Shown here piece after piece: positions 1 to 5,008 of a stretch of DNA of 7,285 nucleotides. Both the position numbers and the translations under genes were made by a program. Numbering within the stretch: position 1 is the stretch's first letter; the number at the start of each line of letters is the position of its first letter. Below the pieces are notes generated by a model. It was not told where the DNA came from. It saw only the letters and a list, made by a program, of their open reading frames with translations, and made no database searches. The DNA comes from Actinomycetes bacterium (GTDB lineage Bacteria > Actinomycetota > Acidimicrobiia > Acidimicrobiales > RAAP-2), in contig JAKBCT010000043.1 of NCBI GenBank assembly GCA_021807655.1, positions 1 through 7,285 on the forward strand. The letters are read 5' to 3'.

Positions 1-267
1 GAGGAGGCGCTGGCGTTCGCGGAGGTTCTCGTGAACAAGTCGGAACTCTTTCTGCTGGAGATAGCGAAGACCGCCGTGAACCATCTTGGAGGACTTGGAG
101 CTCGTACCCGAACCGACGTCGCCACTGTCGATGAGTGCTACGCGCATGCCGCGTGACGCAGCGTCAAGCGCCACGCCTGCGCCCGTCATGCCGGCGCCGA
201 TCACGACGACGTCGTAGCGAGTCGAACCCAGCGCGCGGATTGCGTCGGGGCGCGCGAATGAAGACAT
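1..267 (-). CDS. glpD: Glycerol-3-phosphate dehydrogenase, FAD-dependent (N-terminal part)
   Basis: Only the first 89 residues are present; the gene continues past the left edge. The family is a membrane-associated flavoenzyme that oxidises sn-glycerol 3-phosphate to dihydroxyacetone phosphate and passes electrons to quinone. The translation shows a short N-terminal tail, then a Rossmann FAD-binding strand with GAGMTG at residues 24-29 (the GxGxxG motif) and an acidic residue, D47, ending the second strand (VALID). The serine-rich stretch SGTSSKSSKMVHGG (53-66) leading into LRYLQ is the signature that separates GlpD from other DadA-like oxidoreductases. The start at 267 places the FAD motif at the usual distance from the N-terminus. 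No Shine-Dalgarno or clear -10 is visible upstream, and the start codon lies inside a 14-bp palindrome. It diverges from the racemase gene with a 192-bp gap. Family identity is confident; the rest of the gene is unseen. Confidence 0.9.
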   Translation of the reverse strand, partial: MSSFARPDAIRALGSTRYDVVVIGAGMTGAGVALDAASRGMRVALIDSGDVGSGTSSKSSKMVHGGLRYLQQKEFRLVHENLRERQRLL

Positions 268-277
268 GGCGCCATGT
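264..277. repeat. 14-bp perfect palindrome over the glpD start codon
   Basis: ACATGGCGCCATGT reads the same on both strands, with its centre between 270 and 271. It covers the glpD start codon (265-267) and places a second ATG on the opposite strand at 274. It could be an operator at the divergent glpD/racemase junction or could hide the glpD start in an mRNA hairpin. Only the symmetry is seen; the function is inferred. Confidence 0.45.
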
Positions 278-375
278 TGTCACACCGACACGAAGTAACT
301 TGCGTGGTGTGGAGTTTGGACCTACCGAGCGCGGCGAGGCCGTCCGATGACCGTCGCCGGTCGAGCGCGTCAGCG

Positions 376-381
376 TACGAT
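376..381 (+). promoter_or_regulatory. Possible -10 element for the racemase gene
   Basis: TACGAT fits the TANNNT -10 pattern and would give a start near 388 and a leader of about 70 nt before the racemase ATG at 460. The leader holds a small inverted repeat (GGTGG at 411-415, CCACC at 422-426, loop of 6 nt). No convincing -35 hexamer is placed upstream, so this is weak. Confidence 0.25.
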
Positions 382-459
382 GCCCGGTCGAGGACGGTGG
401 GGGTTTTCGAGGTGGCATCTTCCACCGTCGCTCCCGAACATGCAGGTGGCCGCGAGACG

Positions 460-1623
460 ATGACCGGTCCGCTCACGGGCCTGAAGGTCCTCGAACTCGC
501 CGGGATTGGACCGGGTCCCTACGCGTGCATGTTGTTGGCCGACCTCGGGGCCGACGTCTTGCGCCTCGAACGCGGCGACGTCGACGCAAAGGACGCGTTC
601 ACCTGGGATCTCTTGGCTCGTTCTCGCTCCTCGGTCGCCGTCGATCTCAAGAGTGAGGCTGGGCGCCAGTTGGTGCTGAGGCTCAGCGAACAGGCTGATG
701 TACTCATCGAGGGGTTCCGCCCGGGTGTCGCAGAACGACTCGGCGTCGGACCCCAGGACGTCGCGGCTCGAAATCCTCGGCTGGTCTACGGTCGAATCAC
801 GGGTTACGGACAGGAAGGTCGACTGGCCGAGCGTGCGGGCCACGACATCAACTACATCGCGATGTCTGGTGCGTTGTGGCCGATCGGGCGAGTCGGCGAA
901 CGACCCGTGCCACCACTCAACCTCGTGGGCGACTTCGGGGGTGGTTCGATGTTCTTGCTCTTCGGGGTATTGGCCGCGGTCTTGCACGCCCGTGAGACCG
1001 GCGAGGGCCAGGTAGTCGACGCCGCGATGGTCGACGGTTCAGCGTCGATGATGACGATGACCCACGCGTTTGAGAATCTTGGTTACTGGATCGAGGAACG
1101 GGGGGCCAACATCCTCGACTCGGGCGCCCCGTTCTATGAGGTGTACGAGACCAGCGATCACCGATACGTCGCCGTCGGCGCGATCGAACCCCAGTTCTAC
1201 GCTGAGCTGTTACGTGGACTCTCGTTAGCGGCGTCGACGTTGCCGCCCCAAATGGATCGCGAGTCATGGCCTTCGCTGAAGGAACGATTCGCCGCGATCT
1301 TCGCCACGAAGACGCGTGACGAGTGGGAGGAGATCTTCGTTGACACCGATGCGTGTGTCACGCCGGTCCTCTCGCCACGCGAGGCGGCCGAGCATCCCGT
1401 GAACGTCGCGCGTGGCGTCTTTGACGTCGATGGCACCGTGCAACCTAACCCGGCGCCGCGATTCTCGAAGACCCCCGGGGCGATTGGCGACCCACCCGGC
1501 TTGGCCGGGTCGGGGACCCGTGCGGGACTCGCCCGGTGGGGAATCGGTATCGATGACTTCACCGTCTTCCGTTCGGCGGGTGCCTTTGGGGGTTCGACGA
1601 CGATGGGCGACGAAACGGCCTGA
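460..1623 (+). CDS. mcr: Alpha-methylacyl-CoA racemase (CaiB/BaiF family III)
   Basis: This 387-aa protein interconverts (2R)- and (2S)-2-methylacyl-CoA esters, a step needed for beta-oxidation of methyl-branched fatty acids and sterol side chains; it acts in the cytoplasm as an interlocked dimer. The sequence resembles the M. tuberculosis enzyme along nearly its full length as I recall it (about 360 aa). The N-terminus MTGPLTGLKVLELAGIGPGP starts exactly where that protein does, so ATG 460 is preferred over upstream in-frame codons (ATG 274, GTG 397, GTG 412). The catalytic bases are present: H128 in AGHDINY, D158 in NLVGDFGGG and E243 in GAIEPQFY. LIEGFRPGV (82-90) and VVDAAMVDGS (185-194) are family motifs. 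The C-terminus after PAPRFSKTP (331-339) has an extra tail of about 45 residues rich in Gly/Ala. It stands alone, divergent from glpD, with no fatty-acid-degradation neighbours in view. Confidence 0.93.
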   Translation: MTGPLTGLKVLELAGIGPGPYACMLLADLGADVLRLERGDVDAKDAFTWDLLARSRSSVAVDLKSEAGRQLVLRLSEQADVLIEGFRPGVAERLGVGPQDVAARNPRLVYGRITGYGQEGRLAERAGHDINYIAMSGALWPIGRVGERPVPPLNLVGDFGGGSMFLLFGVLAAVLHARETGEGQVVDAAMVDGSASMMTMTHAFENLGYWIEERGANILDSGAPFYEVYETSDHRYVAVGAIEPQFYAELLRGLSLAASTLPPQMDRESWPSLKERFAAIFATKTRDEWEEIFVDTDACVTPVLSPREAAEHPVNVARGVFDVDGTVQPNPAPRFSKTPGAIGDPPGLAGSGTRAGLARWGIGIDDFTVFRSAGAFGGSTTMGDETA

Positions 1624-1701
1624 GTACGCTCAAATGGCCGAGAGTGCTGACCGTGCGCCAACACTGGTAGAACCGCTGAGCCGTGGCCGCCACACGGTCA
1701 A

Positions 1702-1741
1702 CGGTGCGCCGCGATGGGGCTCATCGGGGCCTGACGCACCG
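1702..1741. terminator. Branched stem-loop in the convergent gap
   Basis: The outer stem CGGTGCG (1702-1708) pairs with CGCACCG (1735-1741), and an inner stem CGATG (1712-1716) pairs with CATCG (1722-1726). It lies between the racemase stop and the end of the opposing AsnC-domain gene, where a bidirectional terminator would be expected. There is no proper U-tract, only TTT at 1745-1747, so termination is inferred from position and stem strength. Confidence 0.3.
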
Positions 1742-1771
1742 CGATTTCGACGGTGACACCAGGGTGAGACG

Positions 1772-1792
1772 ATGGCGGGACAATGGCGGGAC
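1772..1792. repeat. 10-bp tandem direct repeat, 11-bp period
   Basis: ATGGCGGGAC occurs at 1772-1781 and again at 1783-1792 with a single A between. The period is about one helical turn. It lies just beyond the 3' end of the AsnC-domain gene, and its second copy supplies one arm of the hairpin at 1788-1800. It may be a simple duplication or a paired protein-binding site. Confidence 0.5.
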
Positions 1793-1800
1793 GAAGTCCC
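1788..1800 (-). terminator. Short hairpin at the AsnC-domain stop codon
   Basis: On the minus strand GGGAC, TTC, GTCCC forms a 5-bp stem whose first G is the last base of the TAG stop at 1802-1800. The downstream repeat offers a second GTCCC that could pair with the same arm. No U-tract follows, so it is a weak candidate for a U-less terminator. Confidence 0.3.
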
Positions 1801-2036
1801 TAGATGTTCACCACGGGGCACGTGAGTGTCCGGGTGATCCCCGGTACCTTCTGAATCGCACCCACGATGAACTTCCCGAGGTCGTCGACGCTCTCGGCTT
1901 CACACCGGACGATGACGTCGTAGGGGCCGGTAACTTCGAAAGATTCAATGACGCCCGGTACGGCCCGAGTCGCCGTGACGACGTTCTCACTGGAGCCGAT
2001 TTCGGACTGAATCAAGATGTAGGCCTGAACCGCCAT
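1800..2036 (-). CDS. Stand-alone Lrp/AsnC ligand-binding (RAM) domain protein
   Basis: The 78-aa protein is one AsnC-type effector-binding domain without the helix-turn-helix of full Lrp/AsnC regulators (about 150 aa). The expected beta-alpha-beta-beta-alpha-beta order can be followed: strand QAYILIQS (4-11), helix around residues 16-24, PGVIESFEVTGPYDVIVRCE (27-46) with the family's V-TGPYDVIV turn, a helix at 50-62, then PGITRTLTCPVV (65-76). Such domains oligomerise and bind amino acids or related small molecules at subunit interfaces; a stand-alone form may sense a ligand or modulate a full regulator, but the partner is unknown. The ATG at 2036 is chosen over an in-frame ATG at 2066 because a strong Shine-Dalgarno sits 6 nt before it and the domain starts there. 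It lies 54 bp downstream of the small Cys/His protein gene on the same strand, so the two are probably cotranscribed. Confidence 0.82.
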   Translation of the reverse strand: MAVQAYILIQSEIGSSENVVTATRAVPGVIESFEVTGPYDVIVRCEAESVDDLGKFIVGAIQKVPGITRTLTCPVVNI

Positions 2037-2042
2037 GGTGAA

Positions 2043-2051
2043 CCTTTCCCT
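2043..2051 (-). promoter_or_regulatory. Shine-Dalgarno of the AsnC-domain gene
   Basis: On the minus strand AGGGAAAGG precedes the ATG at 2036 by 6 nt (TTCACC). It decides between ATG 2036 and the longer in-frame ATG at 2066, which has no comparable site. A clear SD on this gene, in contrast to leaderless-type starts nearby, fits its place as the second gene of an operon. Confidence 0.7.
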
Positions 2052-2090
2052 GTCGCGTTCATCCATCTTGCCCGGTTTCGACTCCCAACG

Positions 2091-2306
2091 CTAATCCCCG
2101 CGAAATCGGCGGCCGATATGCCACTGGAAGCAGTAGTCGCACCGGTACGTGTTGAGGTCCACGCCGTTGAGGGTCCAGGCCAATTGGGCGGCGCTCTGGG
2201 CCTCCGCCTGAGTTCGGTAGGGCTGTTTAGGCGTTCCGTCGCGCGTGAAATGGGACGCGACGCGGCCGAGCGGTCGGGTGGAAGGTCGTCGTCGGCGTCG
2301 CGGCAT
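2091..2306 (-). CDS. Small Cys/His (zinc-ribbon-like) protein of unknown function
   Basis: I do not recognise a named family. The 71-aa protein opens with a very basic tract (MPRRRRRPSTRPLGR), has a middle helix rich in Ala/Gln (TQAEAQSAAQLAWTLNG, 32-48) and ends in YRCDYCFQWHIGRR (54-67), where C56, C59 and H63 form a CxxC-x3-H motif followed by the WH-G turn. This ending recalls short actinobacterial and phage proteins with CxxCxxWH that probably bind one zinc; H19 could be the fourth ligand. The basic tail suggests nucleic-acid or ribosome contact, which is inference. ATG 2306 is chosen because the in-frame extension to 2396 would overlap the divergent gene, while ATG 2306 lies 9 nt from a TATCCT hexamer. 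It leads the probable two-gene unit with the AsnC-domain gene. Confidence 0.65.
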   Translation of the reverse strand: MPRRRRRPSTRPLGRVASHFTRDGTPKQPYRTQAEAQSAAQLAWTLNGVDLNTYRCDYCFQWHIGRRFRGD

Positions 2307-2315
2307 GACGTTATG

Positions 2316-2321
2316 AGGATA
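2316..2321 (-). promoter_or_regulatory. -10 element (TATCCT) for the small Cys/His protein
   Basis: On the minus strand TATCCT is followed by 9 nt and then ATG 2306. With a start 7 nt past the hexamer (about 2309) the leader would be about 3 nt. No -35 match is evident. It faces away from the plus-strand hexamer at 2336-2341, with only 14 bp between the two. Confidence 0.4.
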
Positions 2322-2335
2322 GCGATGACGGTCGG

Positions 2336-2341
2336 TAACAT
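2336..2341 (+). promoter_or_regulatory. -10 element (TAACAT) for the DUF3039 gene
   Basis: TAACAT is followed by AGGTAGCC and the GTG at 2350, which predicts a start near 2348 and a leader of 0-2 nt. AGGTAG could alternatively serve as a Shine-Dalgarno but is only 2 nt from the codon, too close for normal use. Confidence 0.45.
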
Positions 2342-2349
2342 AGGTAGCC

Positions 2350-2625
2350 GTGAGTAATGCCGAGACCGAGATCCGCGAAACGACCAAGCCGGTCACCGAT
2401 GACGGCGACCACGACCGGTTCGCTCACCTGGTATTGGAGGGCTACACGCCCCACGGCGGCGAGTACGTTCCGATTGGCAATTCCGTGGTCGAGGGAATGA
2501 TCAACGCGACCCCCGTCCAGGCCTTGTGCGGGAAAGTTTGGGTGCCGGGTCGCGACCCGCAGAAATACCCGATCTGTCCGACGTGCAAGGAGATCGCCGC
2601 CTCACTCGGATGGTCGCCATCGTAA
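2350..2625 (+). CDS. DUF3039 family protein
   Basis: This 91-aa protein matches the actinobacterial DUF3039 family, whose function is not known. Recognisable parts are the acidic N-terminus ending in DHDRFAHLV (20-28), then VVEGMINATPVQALCGKVWV (46-65), PGRDPQKYP (66-74) and ICPTCKEIAASLGW (75-88). H21 or H26, C60, C76 and C79 are positioned to make one zinc site (CPTC knuckle plus ALCGK). Residues 29-45 (EGYTPHGGEYVPIG and flanks) look longer than the short linker I remember in this family. GTG 2350 is the chosen start because the frame is closed off by the promoter region and the -10 lies just before it. The amidotransferase gene follows after 24 bp on the same strand, suggesting an operon. 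Family assignment is from memory of the motif, not a search. Confidence 0.82.
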   Translation: MSNAETEIRETTKPVTDDGDHDRFAHLVLEGYTPHGGEYVPIGNSVVEGMINATPVQALCGKVWVPGRDPQKYPICPTCKEIAASLGWSPS

Positions 2626-2649
2626 CGGCGGCCTCAGCGTGAGCGAGAC

Positions 2650-3366
2650 GTGCTGAAGGCGCATCGTGCCCTGGTCCTGCGTCACCATCGAGAAGACCGG
2701 CCCGGTCTCGTCGGTGAGGCCCTGGAGGCGCGCGGCTTCGAACTGGAGGTAATCCTCTTCAACGAGGCGAGTCCGACGCCCACGCTTGACGACGTTGACC
2801 TCGTGGTGATCCTTGGGTCGAGTTCGGCGGTGTACGACGCAGCCGTCGAACGGGCCTGGTTCGCCCGCGAGTTGGCGCTCGTCGGCCAAGCGGACCGCCG
2901 CGGCATAGCGGTGCTGGGCATCTGTTTCGGGGCGCAGGCTCTTTGTCGGTACTTCGGTGGCGTCGTCGAGCCCGGCAGTCTCCCCGAACTCGGTTGGCAG
3001 ACCGTGCAGCCCACGGCCGGCTCACCGGTTGGACCCGGACCGTGGTTCGAGTACCACTTTGACGTGTGCCGGTTGCCAGCCGTCGCCACGACGTGGGCCG
3101 AGTCAAAAAGTTGCGTTCAGGCATTCGCCATCGGTCGACACGTGGGCGTGCAGTTTCATCCCGAAATTGACGCTGCCCAGCTGCGTGACTGGTTCGAGGC
3201 GGCGGGTGATGATGCCCGCGCCTTGGGCTACGACCCGACTGAGCTCATCGATCAGACGGCCCGTGAGGAACCTCGGGCCCGCGAACGGGCCCGGGAACTC
3301 GTCGAGGTCGTCATCGCACACGCGGGGATCTCCGACACGACGGCGTCGCCCGACGTGCCTCATTGA
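2650..3366 (+). CDS. Class I glutamine amidotransferase-like protein
   Basis: A 238-aa single-domain GATase1 protein. The nucleophile elbow GICFGAQAL (90-98) carries C92, and VGVQFHPEID (165-174) supplies H170 and E172, so the Cys-His-Glu triad is intact. ILGSSSAVYDA (54-64) is the oxyanion-side loop seen in GuaA-like members. In known enzymes the domain frees ammonia from glutamine for a synthetase, but no synthetase domain is fused or adjacent here. The enzyme could act on a gamma-glutamyl compound, or with a distant partner; the substrate cannot be told from the sequence. The last 50 residues form a charged helical tail (EEPRARERARELVEVV, 206-221). GTG 2650 is the first usable codon in frame; its Shine-Dalgarno is poor (GAGCGAGAC). 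It probably shares a transcript with the DUF3039 gene 24 bp upstream. Confidence 0.85.
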   Translation: MLKAHRALVLRHHREDRPGLVGEALEARGFELEVILFNEASPTPTLDDVDLVVILGSSSAVYDAAVERAWFARELALVGQADRRGIAVLGICFGAQALCRYFGGVVEPGSLPELGWQTVQPTAGSPVGPGPWFEYHFDVCRLPAVATTWAESKSCVQAFAIGRHVGVQFHPEIDAAQLRDWFEAAGDDARALGYDPTELIDQTAREEPRARERARELVEVVIAHAGISDTTASPDVPH

Positions 3367-3379
3367 GGCTCGCGCCTCG
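3364..3379 (+). terminator. Hairpin at the amidotransferase stop codon
   Basis: GAGGC (3365-3369), loop TCGC, GCCTC (3374-3378) forms a compact stem that begins inside the TGA stop at 3364-3366, with a possible T-G closing pair at 3364/3379. No U-tract follows. Placement between two transcription units suggests a U-less terminator, though a stem on the stop codon could also affect translation termination. Confidence 0.35.
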
Positions 3380-3429
3380 GCGCGGCGCTCGATGCGGCCG
3401 GGTCACGGTCGTCGTTGCCGCGGTCTCGG

Positions 3430-3435
3430 TAGGAT
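3430..3435 (+). promoter_or_regulatory. -10 element (TAGGAT) of a leaderless promoter
   Basis: TAGGAT lies 6 nt before GTG 3442, so a transcript starting 7 nt past the hexamer would begin on the G of the start codon. There is no Shine-Dalgarno between them (ACGCCG). No -35 consensus is seen at 16-18 bp. This geometry supports GTG 3442 as the true start of the methyltransferase. Confidence 0.6.
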
Positions 3436-3441
3436 ACGCCG

Positions 3442-4656
3442 GTGTCCAACCCCGCCGGCGAAGAGCTAGTTCGCATCGAACGACCCGCTACGGGTGGGGG
3501 AGTCGGTCGACTCAGCGATGGTCTCGTGGTCTTCGTGCGCGACAGTCTTCCGGGCGAGCTCGTCGCGGTTTCCATCGCTGAACGCACGTCTTCCTTCGCG
3601 CGTGCGGCGGTTCGGCGGGTCCTTGAGCCGAGTATCGACCGTGTCGTGGCGCCGTGCCGTTTCTCGGGCGCCGGTCGGTGTGGCGGCTGCGATCTCCAAC
3701 ACGCGTCGAGCGCTGGTCAGGCGTCGTGGAAGGAAGCGATCGTCGCCGAGCAACTCGGTCGAATAACCGGTATCGACATTTCGCCACCGTTGGTTCACGC
3801 CCCCTCGCCGGCGCACGGTAGCCGCACCCGGCTGCGCTGCGCGGTTGACGAGGAAGGCCGCCTCGCCTTGCGAGCGAGCCGGTCACATTCGCTGGTCGCG
3901 GTCGATCCGTGCTGGCTGGTCGACCAGCGCGTCGAGGAGGCGTTTTCGACGAGGTGGAGTCGAGCCGACGAGGTTGAATTACGGGCCATCGGTGACGGGC
4001 CACCGTTCGCCGTGGTCAAGCGACGCAGCGCGCGAACTGTCCGGTTGGAGGTCTGTTCTCTGCAGGGCCATCGAATCGATCCGGCGCCGATTTCGCGCGT
4101 CGCGGTCGGCGACGCGTACTACAACGTTTCACCCCAGTCGTTCTGGCAGTCGCACGTCGATGCGCCGTCCATGCTCCTCGAGCGGGTCATGTCACTGTCG
4201 GGTACCGAACGTGGTGATCGCGTCGTCGATCTCTACAGTGGCGTGGGACTGTTCGCGGTGCCCTTGGCCGCGGCCGTTGGTCCCACGGGGCGGGTCGTCG
4301 CGGTCGAGTCGTCGCCGCACGCCGTTCGTGACGCACGCGAGAACGCCGCTGGCCACCGTGGACTGCGCGTTCGCCAATCGATGGTCACCCCCGAGCTGGT
4401 TCGTAACCTCGTCGGTCCGACCGACGTCGTTGTCGTTGACCCGCCGCGCGCGGGGCTGTCCAAGGGTGTGGCCGCGGCCATCGCCGAGCGACGACCGCGG
4501 CGCGTTGTCTACGTGTCGTGTGACGCGGCCACGTTCGCCCGAGATCTTAAAGTCTTCTTATTCGGAGGTTTTTCGGTATCCCATATGGAGATCCTCGACC
4601 TTTTCCCCATGACCGAGCACGTCGAACTCATCGCGCTACTTGACATCGCCCCCTAG
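3442..4656 (+). CDS. RNA m5-uridine methyltransferase, TrmA/RumA (RlmC/RlmD) family
   Basis: A 404-aa class I SAM-dependent enzyme that methylates C5 of uridine in rRNA or tRNA. Order of parts: N-terminal TRAM-like RNA-binding beta-barrel (about 5-60); cysteines C72, C80 and C83 (PCRFSGAGRCGGC) plus C157 (DPCWL), matching the four ligands of the RumA 4Fe-4S cluster; a central RNA-binding domain with PQSFWQSH (231-238); then the Rossmann domain with SAM motif DLYSGVGLF (263-271), DPPRAGL (333-339), the nucleophile C360 in VYVSCD and the general base E395 in TEHVE. All catalytic elements are intact. The FWQ-x-H form differs from the proteobacterial FxQ-x-N and seems usual for actinobacterial relatives. 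Whether the target is 23S rRNA (U747 or U1939 type) or tRNA cannot be decided here. The GTG start is fixed by the adjacent -10; a HicA-like gene follows after 53 bp. Confidence 0.92.
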   Translation: MSNPAGEELVRIERPATGGGVGRLSDGLVVFVRDSLPGELVAVSIAERTSSFARAAVRRVLEPSIDRVVAPCRFSGAGRCGGCDLQHASSAGQASWKEAIVAEQLGRITGIDISPPLVHAPSPAHGSRTRLRCAVDEEGRLALRASRSHSLVAVDPCWLVDQRVEEAFSTRWSRADEVELRAIGDGPPFAVVKRRSARTVRLEVCSLQGHRIDPAPISRVAVGDAYYNVSPQSFWQSHVDAPSMLLERVMSLSGTERGDRVVDLYSGVGLFAVPLAAAVGPTGRVVAVESSPHAVRDARENAAGHRGLRVRQSMVTPELVRNLVGPTDVVVVDPPRAGLSKGVAAAIAERRPRRVVYVSCDAATFARDLKVFLFGGFSVSHMEILDLFPMTEHVELIALLDIAP

Positions 4657-4695
4657 GTGCGCGACCATGAAGTTGAAGTCCGGCCATCGGGCGTC

Positions 4696-4703
4696 GAAGG
4701 GGG
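4696..4703 (+). promoter_or_regulatory. Shine-Dalgarno of the HicA-like gene
   Basis: GAAGGGGG precedes ATG 4710 by 6 nt (TCAGTA). It is the best ribosome binding site on the plus strand of this window and fixes the start of the small downstream gene, supporting translation from a longer mRNA begun upstream. Confidence 0.65.
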
Positions 4704-4709
4704 TCAGTA

Positions 4710-4988
4710 ATGCTGAGCAAGTTGGACCACCACCACCGTGTGACACTGCAAAAGTTGTTCACGCACCCGTTGAATCACAATATTCAGTGGCACGACGTTT
4801 GTTCGCTGCTCGCTCGTTTCGGAGTCGTACACGAAACGCACCGGGGAAATTGGGCGGTGACGGTGGATGGGGAGACGATCTCATTCGGATCGACTCGAAC
4901 CCGGGACCTCACCGAGGACCAAGTGGTCAAGGTTCGCAACTTCGTTCGCACGATGGGACTGACGCCCGAAGCAATGAACGCCGCCTAG
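4710..4988 (+). CDS. HicA-fold small protein (orphan toxin-like)
   Basis: This 92-aa protein resembles the chromosomal HicA-family proteins that begin LxxKHRxTLxxIFxxP: here LSKLDHHHRVTLQKLFTHPL (2-21), then a helix IQWHDVCSLLARFG (25-38) and a beta-hairpin EHTH-like segment around 42-59 (NWAVTVDGETISF), ending in a helix DQVVKVRNFVRTMGL (70-84). HicA toxins are mRNA interferases with a dsRNA-binding-like fold and an active-site His in a G-S-H strand; here the region reads THRGNWAV (43-50), so a His is present but the GSH order is not. No HicB antitoxin gene is next to it, and relatives in other phyla are also orphan. A housekeeping RNA-binding role is as likely as toxicity. It has a strong Shine-Dalgarno and sits in line after the RNA methyltransferase gene. 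Confidence 0.68.
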   Translation: MLSKLDHHHRVTLQKLFTHPLNHNIQWHDVCSLLARFGVVHETHRGNWAVTVDGETISFGSTRTRDLTEDQVVKVRNFVRTMGLTPEAMNAA

Positions 4989-4994
4989 AGCGGG

Positions 4995-5000
4995 TACCGT
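4995..5000 (+). promoter_or_regulatory. Possible -10 element (TACCGT) for yaaA
   Basis: TACCGT is followed by AAGGGGCC and GTG 5009, predicting a leader of 0-2 nt. The AAGGGG at 5001-5006 looks like a Shine-Dalgarno but lies only 2 nt from the codon. Either a leaderless promoter or readthrough from the hicA-like gene 20 bp upstream could serve this gene. Confidence 0.35.
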
Positions 5001-5008
5001 AAGGGGCC

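Noticed and set aside
274..459. In-frame N-terminal extension of the racemase from ATG 274
   Set aside because: The 62 extra residues look like translated intergenic DNA, and MTGPLTGL at 460 aligns with the start of known racemases.
370..987. Long antisense open frame opposite the racemase gene
   Set aside because: It mirrors the GC-rich codon pattern of the true gene and encodes no recognisable motif; the same applies to other long antisense frames (for example opposite 3442-4656 and 5776-6252).
1634..1756. 40-codon frame from ATG 1634 after the racemase stop
   Set aside because: Low-complexity Arg/Gly/Pro composition, no Shine-Dalgarno, hexamer TACGCT too close (3 nt) and no recognisable domain; the stretch is better explained as a terminator region.
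2307..2396. Longer form of the 71-aa protein starting at 2396
   Set aside because: It would overlap the start and promoter of the divergent DUF3039 gene, and the extension shows no conserved features.
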